From Ilumatobacteraceae bacterium (GTDB lineage Bacteria; Actinomycetota; Acidimicrobiia; Acidimicrobiales; Ilumatobacteraceae), in contig JAEMRY010000024.1 of NCBI GenBank assembly GCA_016463105.1, positions 13,118-18,573 of the forward strand: a stretch of 5,456 bases of DNA, read 5' to 3'. Position 1 is the first letter of the stretch, and every line of letters begins with the position of its first letter. The notes beneath the pieces were generated by a model. That model did no database searches, was not told the DNA's origin, and saw only the letters and a program-made list of their open reading frames with translations. Positions 1 to 5,456 of the stretch are shown here, piece after piece. A program made the translations under genes and the position numbers.

Positions 1-2
1 CT

Positions 3-32
3 CACCCGATTTATGCGACTGGTTATCACTAG
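3..32 (+). CDS. Possible 3' end of an upstream gene (partial)
   Basis: The reading frame from base 3 is open and encodes HPIYATGYH before a TAG at 30-32. That TAG is the first stop of the four-base-period stop array. In the second array of this window the first unit is demonstrably the stop codon of the gene before it (TAG at 3155-3157), so by analogy this frame is the likeliest end of an upstream + strand gene. The other two + frames are also open until TGA at 34-36 and TAG at 38-40, so the frame is not proven. Nothing can be said about function from nine residues. Confidence 0.3.
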   Translation, partial: HPIYATGYH

Positions 33-72
33 CTGACTAGATAACTAACTAGCTAACTAAATAGCTGACTAA
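29..72 (+). repeat. Four-base-period stop-codon array 1
   Basis: The stretch divides exactly into eleven tetranucleotides, each one base plus a stop codon: ctag ctga ctag ataa ctaa, then ctag ctaa ctaa atag ctga, then ctaa. Stops begin at 30, 34, 38, 42, 46, 50, 54, 58, 62, 66 and 70. Because the period is four, they rotate through all three + frames, so each frame meets a stop every 12 bases. Seven units begin with CTA, which also gives TAG on the - strand. The units differ from one another, yet all eleven keep a stop. TAGCTGACTA occurs at 30-39 and again at 62-71. The array lies between a probable upstream gene end and the operon's first gene. What it does is unknown: blocking read-through translation, terminating transcription or serving as a protein or nuclease site are all possible. 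Confidence 0.85.
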
Positions 73-89
73 TACTGCAAATACCTGAC

Positions 90-96
90 GGTAGGA
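90..96 (+). promoter_or_regulatory. Shine-Dalgarno site of the glycosyltransferase gene
   Basis: GGTAGGA contains an AGGA core at 93-96 that ends seven bases before the ATG at 104, which is normal spacing and supports that start. The core also forms the left arm of an interrupted dyad, TAGGA (92-96) and TCCTA (99-103). Any hairpin would have a very short loop and would be weak. No convincing -35/-10 promoter is visible between 73 and 89 or inside the stop array, so the transcription start cannot be placed. Confidence 0.65.
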
Positions 97-103
97 TTTC
101 CTA

Positions 104-1396
104 ATGACTAAGCCGTTTGACGTCAACGGACCACTGCGAATCGCATACCTTACTTATCGTGGTAAACCGCATGTCGGCGGGCAAGGCGTCTACACAAGAC
201 ATCTGACTAAGGCACTCACAGATCTTGGTCACCATGTTGAAGTTTTTAGTGGCCAGCCATATCCGGTGCTTGACGAACGAGTACAACTGCACAAACTGCC
301 AAGCCTCGATATTTTCAATGACCACAACCCTGGACGATTCCCCGCCTATTGGGAGTTAAATACCTGGCCGAACTTCGTTGAGGCTGCATTATTTCTAAAG
401 GGCACATTCGGCGAGCCACTCTCTTTTAGCATGCGGGCCCATCGTGTGTTACGAGACCGAATAAATGACTTCGACCTTGTCCACGACAATCAATGTCTTG
501 GCACCGGAATTTTAAAAATTGAAAAAATTATTCCAACAATTGTTACTTTGCACCATCCGATCACAAAAGATCGAAAACTTGAGATGGCACACACACCAAC
601 TTGGTGGAAGCGTCGCGCGATTGGTCGCTGGTACTCATTCGTGTGGATGCAAGGTCGTGTCGCGAGCAAGATGCCGCGCGTCGTTGTCGTTAGTGAAAAC
701 TCAATCAATGACATTCACACTGATATGGGAGTGTCAAAGGATCGGATGCGACTTGTTCCTGTTGGTGTAGATCCAGATCTGTTTAAACCAATTCCGACAA
801 TTACGAGAAAATCGGCACATCTAATTACGACTGCATCGGCAGATGTTGCACTTAAAGGTTTGTCATTTTTGCTTGAAGCAATCGCAAAACTTCGTACAGA
901 ACGAGAAATTCATTTGACAATAATCGGCAAACCACGAGCTGGTGCAAGCGCCGACCTAATCGAATCTCTTGGGTTGCAAGACTGCATTAGTTTTGTTTCT
1001 GGAGTTACTGATGAGCAAATTGTTGAGTTGTATGCACAGAGTGAACTCGCAGTTGTGCCAAGTCTCTATGAAGGATTCAGCCTTCCTGCAATTGAAGCAA
1101 TGAGCACAGGTATCTGTCTGGTTGCCACAACTGGTGGTGCATTGCCAGAAGTAACCGGCATCGATGGAGAAACAGTTTTGTCATGTGTCGCTGGTGATGC
1201 CGACGCGCTTGCAGCAACAATTCGTCGCGGACTCGATGATAAACAATTACGCGACAAAATTGGTCTTGCCGGACGTGCTCGAGTGGCAGCTCGATGGTCG
1301 TGGCGACATTGTGCTCAGTTGACTGTTGATCAATATCGCGAAGTTCTGTCAATGCCCGACAACCAGCGAAAACTCGCAAAACGAGACGGCGCATAA
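104..1396 (+). CDS. GT-B glycosyltransferase, GT4-like (family 1 domain)
   Basis: This 430-residue protein should transfer a sugar from a nucleotide-sugar donor to a lipid, glycan or small-molecule acceptor in the cytoplasm. The length is typical for a GT-B enzyme. The N-terminal acceptor domain starts at about residue 11 (LRIAYLTYRGKP) and carries the glycine-rich GGQGVY loop at 25-30. The linker region has SENS at 197-200 and VPVGVDPDLF at 218-227. The C-terminal Rossmann domain has K251 in a DVALKG segment and the hallmark E-x7-E pattern, E323 to E331, in EGFSLPAIEA, followed by TTGG at 342-345. There are no membrane segments or signal peptide. The ATG is supported by the AGGA at 93-96, although family members as I recall them begin near residue 11. 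It is the first gene of a three-gene operon, and its TAA is one base from the next ATG. Donor and acceptor are unknown. Confidence 0.93.
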   Translation: MTKPFDVNGPLRIAYLTYRGKPHVGGQGVYTRHLTKALTDLGHHVEVFSGQPYPVLDERVQLHKLPSLDIFNDHNPGRFPAYWELNTWPNFVEAALFLKGTFGEPLSFSMRAHRVLRDRINDFDLVHDNQCLGTGILKIEKIIPTIVTLHHPITKDRKLEMAHTPTWWKRRAIGRWYSFVWMQGRVASKMPRVVVVSENSINDIHTDMGVSKDRMRLVPVGVDPDLFKPIPTITRKSAHLITTASADVALKGLSFLLEAIAKLRTEREIHLTIIGKPRAGASADLIESLGLQDCISFVSGVTDEQIVELYAQSELAVVPSLYEGFSLPAIEAMSTGICLVATTGGALPEVTGIDGETVLSCVAGDADALAATIRRGLDDKQLRDKIGLAGRARVAARWSWRHCAQLTVDQYREVLSMPDNQRKLAKRDGA

Positions 1397-1397
1397 A

Positions 1398-2135
1398 ATG
1401 CTGACAATTAAATTTGACCGATTGAACCTAAAGCCTGGCGACACATTTTTGGATGCTGGCACTGGTTTCGGTCGCCACGCATTTGAAGCGGCGCGCCGAG
1501 GGGCCCGCGTCGTGGCACTTGACTATGCCGAACAAGAAGTGACTACAACACGGGCAACCTTTGCTGCAATGTACGAAGCAGGTGAACTCGACCCAACTTC
1601 GTTTACTGGTGTGGTGCGTGGCGATGCCACGTGCTTGCCTTTCGACGACGCAATGTTTGATTGCATTGTTACTTCTGAAGTTCTTGAACACATCGATGAC
1701 GACACATCTGCATTGCGCGAATTTGTTCGTGTCTTGCGACCTGGCGGTGTACTCGCGGCAACCGTGCCATCGTGGTTTCCTGAAAAAATTAACTGGGCAC
1801 TTTCTGACGAGTACCACGCACCGTTCGTCAAAGGTGGGCATGTTCGCATTTATCGCAGCAGCGAGTTACGTTCTAAAATTTCACAGGCGGGTCTTATAGT
1901 TGGTGGTTCACACAAGGCACACGGTTTGCACTCGCCTTACTGGTGGTTGAAATGTGCGGTTGGTCCGCAACGTGAAGACAACAAGGCCGTTGCAATGTAC
2001 AAGAAGTTTCTTGAATGGGACATAATTTCTGCGCCACCAATTACACGCGTTCTTGATCGTGCGCTCAGCCCAGTGATTGGTAAAAGTTATGTTGTGTATG
2101 CGAAAAAGCCAAAGTTAGTTAGCGCACCACTATGA
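1398..2135 (+). CDS. Class I SAM-dependent methyltransferase (Methyltransf_11 type)
   Basis: This 245-residue protein should move a methyl group from S-adenosylmethionine to a small molecule or glycan. Motif I is FLDAGTGFGRH at 17-27, with D19, G21, G23 and G25. The acidic residue after strand 2 is D42 in VVALD. GDATCLPF lies at 75-82, the FDCIVTSEVLEHI core at 87-99 and LRPGGVL at 113-119. The C-terminal half holds conserved-looking aromatic and histidine patches (SDEYH 136-140, HSPYWWLK 178-185) that probably shape the acceptor site. The frame is open from 1326, but the ATG at 1398 is chosen because motif I then sits at the usual distance and the start lies one base after the glycosyltransferase TAA, implying coupled translation. 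The Shine-Dalgarno match is weak (GAG near 1383). The stop overlaps the next start as ATGA at 2132-2135. The substrate is not identifiable. Confidence 0.92.
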   Translation: MLTIKFDRLNLKPGDTFLDAGTGFGRHAFEAARRGARVVALDYAEQEVTTTRATFAAMYEAGELDPTSFTGVVRGDATCLPFDDAMFDCIVTSEVLEHIDDDTSALREFVRVLRPGGVLAATVPSWFPEKINWALSDEYHAPFVKGGHVRIYRSSELRSKISQAGLIVGGSHKAHGLHSPYWWLKCAVGPQREDNKAVAMYKKFLEWDIISAPPITRVLDRALSPVIGKSYVVYAKKPKLVSAPL

Positions 2136-3157
2136 CAATTGAACAACAAATGAAGGTTCACTCCTCATCGCTCACAATTGACGAATTATCAATGACTGCA
2201 GACTCAATTGCCAAACTTCAACTCGCAAATGGAATGATTCCTTGGTTTGAAGGTGGTCACTGCGACCCATGGAATCATGTTGAAACAGCAATGGCACTTG
2301 ACGTCATGGGTCGACACGATAATGCTCGTCGCGCTTACGAATGGTTACGAAACACTCAACGCAACGATGGTGCGTGGTTCAATTATTTTCATAGTGACGG
2401 AAAAGTCGAAGAAACAAAACTTGACAGCAATGTTTGCGCATACGTTGGGACAGGACTTTGGCATCACTGGCTATGCACACAAGACGACGAACAATTGAAA
2501 CGGTTTTGGCCAATGCTCGAAAGCGCAATGACTTGGGTTCTGAATATGCAACGCAGCGACGGCACGATTCTTTGGGCACGTGAAGAGAACGAGAAACCAT
2601 GGGATTACGCATTGTTAACTGGTTGCTCATCAATCCGGCATGCTTTAATTTCGGCGAGCAATGTTGCAGATGTACTCGGCACATCTAAACCAGAATGGAT
2701 TAACGCCGCTGCACAAATTGATCAAATAATTCAAAACGACCTCACGGCCTTTGAACCCAAAGAGCGCTGGGCAATGGACTGGTATTACCCGGTTCTAACT
2801 GGTGCACTCGTTGGCGTTGAAGCCAAAGCCCGTCTTGAAGAACAATGGGAACTATTCGTGATGCAAGATCGTGGTGTGCGATGCGTCAGTGATGAACCGT
2901 GGATTACTGCATCAGAAACAGCAGAATGCTCACTTGCATATGCCGCGATTGGTGATATTGATACTGCACAATATTTGCTTAATACAACAATTGAACATCG
3001 CACAGCCGATGGATCATATTTAACTGGACTCGTTTACCCGAATAAAGTTGTATTTCCTGCTGAAGAACGATCTGCTTATACTGGCGCTGCAATAATTTTG
3101 GCTGCAGACTCGTTGGGTGACATCTCACCTGCTTCACGTATCTTTCGCTATGACTAG
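2132..3157 (+). CDS. Alpha/alpha-toroid protein, 'prenyltransferase'-like
   Basis: This 341-residue soluble protein is built of helical hairpins punctuated by repeats like those of terpene-cyclase and glycosidase toroids: LQLANGMIPWFEG near 29-41, NTQRNDGAWFNYF at 74-86, NMQRSDGTILWA at 138-149 and HRTADGSYLTG at 289-299. Databases commonly name such proteins prenyltransferase or squalene-oxidase-repeat proteins from the fold alone. I see neither the DXDD of class II cyclases nor a DDxxD prenyl-diphosphate site, so that name should be taken as structural only. Conserved-looking pocket candidates are LDSNVCAYV (97-105), PWDYALLTGCSSI (156-168), RWAMDWYYPVLTGAL (212-226) and TASETAECSLA (259-269), rich in acids and aromatics as in (alpha/alpha)6 glycan enzymes. 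The start overlaps the methyltransferase stop by four bases (ATGA), so translation is coupled. A second ATG at 2150 is possible. The stop is the first unit of stop array 2. Confidence 0.8.
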   Translation: MTIEQQMKVHSSSLTIDELSMTADSIAKLQLANGMIPWFEGGHCDPWNHVETAMALDVMGRHDNARRAYEWLRNTQRNDGAWFNYFHSDGKVEETKLDSNVCAYVGTGLWHHWLCTQDDEQLKRFWPMLESAMTWVLNMQRSDGTILWAREENEKPWDYALLTGCSSIRHALISASNVADVLGTSKPEWINAAAQIDQIIQNDLTAFEPKERWAMDWYYPVLTGALVGVEAKARLEEQWELFVMQDRGVRCVSDEPWITASETAECSLAYAAIGDIDTAQYLLNTTIEHRTADGSYLTGLVYPNKVVFPAEERSAYTGAAIILAADSLGDISPASRIFRYD

Positions 3158-3182
3158 CTAATTAAGCTAGCTAGTTGAATAG
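3154..3182 (+). repeat. Four-base-period stop-codon array 2 between convergent genes
   Basis: Reading + strand, stops begin at 3155, 3159, 3163, 3168, 3172, 3176 and 3180 (TAG TAA TAA TAG TAG TGA TAG). The units are ctag ctaa ttaa g ctag ctag ttga atag, so the four-base period is broken only by one extra G at 3166. The first TAG is the true stop of the toroid gene. All three + frames are closed. On the - strand stops begin at 3173, 3169, 3164, 3160 and 3156, just downstream of the convergent methyltransferase's TAA (3186-3184). The same bases contain an inverted repeat, ACTAGCTA at 3153-3160 and TAGCTAGT at 3168-3175, with a seven-base loop. It could act as a shared transcription end for both operons, but the stem is only 8 bp and half AT, with no strong U-tract, so an intrinsic terminator is doubtful. 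Confidence 0.8.
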
Positions 3183-3183
3183 C

Positions 3184-3819
3184 TTATTTAATTCGTTGCA
3201 GAATTCTTAATGATCCAGTCATATCGACTTCAATAAATTCACCAGAGTCAATCGCTGCACAATAAATATATTTATACGGAGCCTGACCACCATCTTTCGG
3301 ATCAGTAAAAACATCATGAATCGCCAAAAAACCATGCAGCGCAATTTTCGGTGACCATCCCAAATAATCATTTCTTGCTGGTTCGTCACCATGTCCGCCA
3401 TCAATAAAACACATCGCTAACTTTTCTGACCATTGAGCGCTCACAACTTTTGATTCTCCAACTACTGGCACTACAACATCACCAATATTTGCTCTATGCA
3501 AGGTCGCCAGCAAACTTGGCAAAGTATTTAGTCGGTTGGTCGCAGGGTCGATTAGCGATTCATCAAACCACTCCCAGCCCTTTTGATTTTCTTCGCTACC
3601 AAAATGGTGGTCAACAGAAAAAACTATTGTGTTATATTTTCGCGCCGCAGCACCCAGCCAAACAGTTGAGCGACCACAATATGTGCCGACTTCAACAATC
3701 GGTAACTGTGGCAATATTTTGCACGCAGAGCAGGCTGCTGCATAAAGTGCATCGCCTTCATCTGGCGGCATAAAACCCTTTGTCGCTAAAGCCTCTGCTC
3801 GTAGAACTTCGTCAATCAT
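3184..3819 (-). CDS. SAM-dependent methyltransferase, Methyltransf_24 type
   Basis: This 211-residue cytoplasmic protein is a class I methyltransferase of the O-methyltransferase-like group in which a metal ion often helps catalysis. Motif I is IVEVGTYCGRST at 41-52 (E43, G45, G49). The acidic residue after strand 2 is D70 in FSVDHH. FIDGGHGDEPARNDY at 138-152 and LAIHDVF at 165-171 are the family's metal- and substrate-site signatures (D140, H143, H168, D169). The frame runs open back to 3948, but those 43 extra residues overlap the end of the upstream gene in another frame. The ATG at 3819 is the first Met after that gene's TAA (3830-3828), leaving an eight-base gap, so the two genes are co-transcribed and probably translationally coupled. 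No clear Shine-Dalgarno is present (only AGAA next to the ATG). The substrate is unknown; a sugar hydroxyl in a surface glycan or glycolipid fits the neighbours. Confidence 0.9.
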   Translation of the reverse strand: MIDEVLRAEALATKGFMPPDEGDALYAAACSACKILPQLPIVEVGTYCGRSTVWLGAAARKYNTIVFSVDHHFGSEENQKGWEWFDESLIDPATNRLNTLPSLLATLHRANIGDVVVPVVGESKVVSAQWSEKLAMCFIDGGHGDEPARNDYLGWSPKIALHGFLAIHDVFTDPKDGGQAPYKYIYCAAIDSGEFIEVDMTGSLRILQRIK

Positions 3820-3827
3820 TTCTACGT

Positions 3828-5420
3828 TTACGACTTGAGCAATCGGGCGAATTCTTGCTCCCACTGAGATTTCCAGTCTGAGGAAAAATTCGCAAAACTT
3901 TGCGTGAACTGCCGACGAGCCAACTGCACACCTTCGGACATCCACCAAGTTTCAACATCGCCATCAATTTGGTTTAAATGCTCAGCCGCACTTCGACCCG
4001 AAATGTGCAAGATTCCTACATTTGCTAATGCGTCAATCAAAGATTTGGCGTCTGGTCTGAATCTGTATGACTCAGGGTCATAAAAGCTAACAGTTGGGAT
4101 GTTATGACTGAGAGTTTCGAGCCACGTGGTTCCTAGATAACTATGAATTACTATTCGGCTATCAAAATACTGCTTAACAATGTCTAGAGATTTATCAAAC
4201 TTTGCGCCAGGTCTGGCTGAAATAATCTTCTGGTATTGAGCCGAACCATATTCACCAGGAAACAATCTGATATTCAGTTGAGTCTCACTATTTCGTAATT
4301 TAACGAATTCAGCCACTTGGTCATACATCGTCTGCAGAGTTCCCGGCAATGGAAAATATTGCAACCTGTAAATCTGTTGAGGTTGATCAAAGCAAATCAA
4401 AGAGTCGTACAATTTTTTTTGATTTTTTATCCTCGGCGTCACCGGTGACAAGGGCCGAGTATTTTTATCGCCTCGACTCCAGCCCCATGTGAAATAGGTA
4501 TCAGAAACTCGGCACTCGTAACGCTCTCCCACGTGCAACTCGTCTAAGCCATACCAGCCACCATGTTGGTGATAGTGCAACTTTGTTCCGTGCTCACACC
4601 ACTCTGCCGCTAATACCTTGAATTCGAGATGTGCCCACAGTGACTGTGACGAATAAAGATGTCGTGGTCGATTTGGTCGTGCGGCAAGAACTTGAGTTTG
4701 AATCGCACCGTACCCTTCGACCAGCACAAGCGGTAAGTACGCGCTAATCAAAGCATTACTGACTTCAGACAAAGACGAACTCTGCTGAATTTCTAAAATA
4801 TTCTTTTGTCGCCAAGTTTTATCTGGCGTGACATTGACAACATATTTTATATCTAAGTCATCATGTTTGGCCCATAGGCGCCACGAAATCATCGCTCTAA
4901 CCCAAGAAGTTGGAACCGAACCTGAGAACGGTCTCACAAACAAAACTTTTTCTGACTGGTTTGACAAAACTATTTTCAAAAATTTTGCGATTACTTTATT
5001 GCGGCGCCCCATCGGCGTAGAATTTTTAATGACTGATGGTGCACCAGAAATTAAAATTTTAGTTGGACCAAACGCAATTAGTGCACGCAGTGTCGCTAAT
5101 ACGCTTTCCGGCAACTTCTGATAATTCGTGAAAAATTCAAGCGTGTCGCTAGCAACCACGATCTCAGACCTTGAAACACTCTCAAAACTTTTCTCATTTC
5201 GCGCGGTTGATTCGCTGGCTAAATCTTGAGTAGCCACAAAAACGAGATGTAAAAATCTCTCACACCAATCACCGAGCAAAATGTCGTAATAGCGTGCCGA
5301 ACGCGAGTTGCCGTGGTAGTCATCAAGTAGTTGTTTAATCCGACCCAATACAGCAGGTCTGGCAATTTCTATCTCGTTGAGGCCAGCACTAACTCGTTGT
5401 GCATTCCAGACAGTCGTCAC
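3828..5420 (-). CDS. LIC12162-family putative transferase (surface-glycan type)
   Basis: This 530-residue protein has the pattern of the LIC12162 family, a putative transferase group first named from a Leptospira protein and usually found in O-antigen or other surface-polysaccharide loci. Recognisable blocks in order are ILLGDWCERF (47-56), SAYLPLVLVEGY (226-237), KLHYHQHGGWYG (280-291), SDTYFTWGW (306-314), RLFPGEYG (385-392), SRIVIHSYLGTTWLETL (421-437) and a C-terminal ETWWMSEGVQLARRQF (490-505). The two-domain layout with a central HQHGG loop resembles GT-B-like surface-carbohydrate enzymes, but no reaction is established. No signal peptide or membrane segment is visible. The start is GTG at 5420, directly preceded by an in-frame TAA (5423-5421), with no Shine-Dalgarno; the first internal Met is residue 137, so a later ATG start would remove the conserved GDWC block. 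An A8 tract lies inside the gene (4420-4413 on the coding strand). Confidence 0.82.
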   Translation of the reverse strand: MTTVWNAQRVSAGLNEIEIARPAVLGRIKQLLDDYHGNSRSARYYDILLGDWCERFLHLVFVATQDLASESTARNEKSFESVSRSEIVVASDTLEFFTNYQKLPESVLATLRALIAFGPTKILISGAPSVIKNSTPMGRRNKVIAKFLKIVLSNQSEKVLFVRPFSGSVPTSWVRAMISWRLWAKHDDLDIKYVVNVTPDKTWRQKNILEIQQSSSLSEVSNALISAYLPLVLVEGYGAIQTQVLAARPNRPRHLYSSQSLWAHLEFKVLAAEWCEHGTKLHYHQHGGWYGLDELHVGERYECRVSDTYFTWGWSRGDKNTRPLSPVTPRIKNQKKLYDSLICFDQPQQIYRLQYFPLPGTLQTMYDQVAEFVKLRNSETQLNIRLFPGEYGSAQYQKIISARPGAKFDKSLDIVKQYFDSRIVIHSYLGTTWLETLSHNIPTVSFYDPESYRFRPDAKSLIDALANVGILHISGRSAAEHLNQIDGDVETWWMSEGVQLARRQFTQSFANFSSDWKSQWEQEFARLLKS

Positions 5421-5456
5421 TTATTAAATGTTATCTGTCGCTAGCCGTCTAATAGA
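5421..5456. other. Start of a stop-rich spacer upstream of the LIC12162-family gene (cut by window edge)
   Basis: This short non-coding stretch should hold the 5' leader of the - strand operon. Read on the - strand, stops begin at 5451, 5443, 5433, 5426 and 5423, and one CTAG tetranucleotide lies at 5441-5444. The spacing is irregular, so this is not a four-base-period array like the other two spacers, but it is also stop-rich. AT-rich sequence lies right next to the GTG start, and no Shine-Dalgarno or convincing promoter hexamer can be pointed to. Confidence 0.5.

Noticed and set aside
29..72. Array 1 as an ordinary CTAA/CTAG microsatellite
   Set aside because: Not fully excluded, but the first base of each unit varies and TGA units occur while every unit still keeps a stop codon, so plain slippage is not a sufficient explanation.
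29..72. Array 1 as a CRISPR or phage attachment site
   Set aside because: There are no repeats with spacers of constant length and no neighbouring cas, integrase or tRNA gene; the only longer repeat, TAGCTGACTA at 30-39 and 62-71, occurs just twice.
1326..1397. 24-residue N-terminal extension of the first methyltransferase
   Set aside because: It overlaps the end of the glycosyltransferase in another frame, adds nothing recognisable, and the ATG at 1398 fits both the operon spacing and the position of motif I.
1066..1849. Several - strand open frames opposite the glycosyltransferase and methyltransferase genes
   Set aside because: They are antisense to genes with clear domain motifs, resemble no family I know and have no ribosome-binding sites; they look like chance frames.
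2120..2131. Ribosome-binding site just before the toroid gene
   Set aside because: No purine-rich core is present there; initiation is better explained by coupling through the ATGA overlap.
3820..3948. 43-residue N-terminal extension of the - strand methyltransferase
   Set aside because: It overlaps the C-terminal coding region of the LIC12162-family gene out of frame, and the ATG at 3819 follows that gene's stop by eight bases.
4438..4449. Perfect 12-base palindrome GTCACCGGTGAC
   Set aside because: It lies inside a coding region, occurs once and has no partner site near a promoter; most likely chance.

Overview
The window comes from a bacterial chromosome, or a contig of one, with moderate base composition (GC in the mid-40s by eye). 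The glycosyltransferase, the two SAM methyltransferases and the toroid protein all look, from memory of the families, like proteins common in Actinomycetota, including Acidimicrobiia-type lineages. Because the GC is low for that phylum, a low-GC aquatic actinobacterium is my best guess. This is inference and no database was searched. There are no tRNA or rRNA genes, CRISPR arrays, insertion sequences or phage genes.

Layout: bases 1-32 probably hold the last codons of an upstream + strand gene. Bases 29-72 are a striking array of eleven stop codons spaced exactly four bases apart. A Shine-Dalgarno site (90-96) then leads into a tightly packed + strand operon: a GT-B glycosyltransferase (104-1396), a class I SAM methyltransferase (1398-2135, one base after the previous stop), and an alpha/alpha-toroid protein of the type often labelled 'prenyltransferase' (2132-3157, ATGA overlap). 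A second stop-codon array (3154-3182) fills the 26-base gap to a convergent - strand pair. That pair is read from right to left: an LIC12162-family putative transferase (5420-3828) followed eight bases later by a Methyltransf_24-type SAM methyltransferase (3819-3184). Bases 5421-5456 are the start of another stop-rich spacer.

How the genes may work together: a sugar transferase, a small-molecule or glycan methyltransferase, a toroid protein with glycosidase- or terpene-cyclase-like architecture, a metal-dependent-type methyltransferase and a surface-polysaccharide-type transferase fit a pathway that builds and modifies a cell-envelope glycan or glycolipid. The product cannot be named from sequence.

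The most unusual thing here lies in the spacers rather than the genes. Both complete intergenic gaps are built from N-TAA, N-TAG or N-TGA tetranucleotides. These put stop codons in every + strand frame, and many on the - strand, at gene ends. The units vary in sequence but keep a stop codon each time, which is not what simple microsatellite slippage alone would give.
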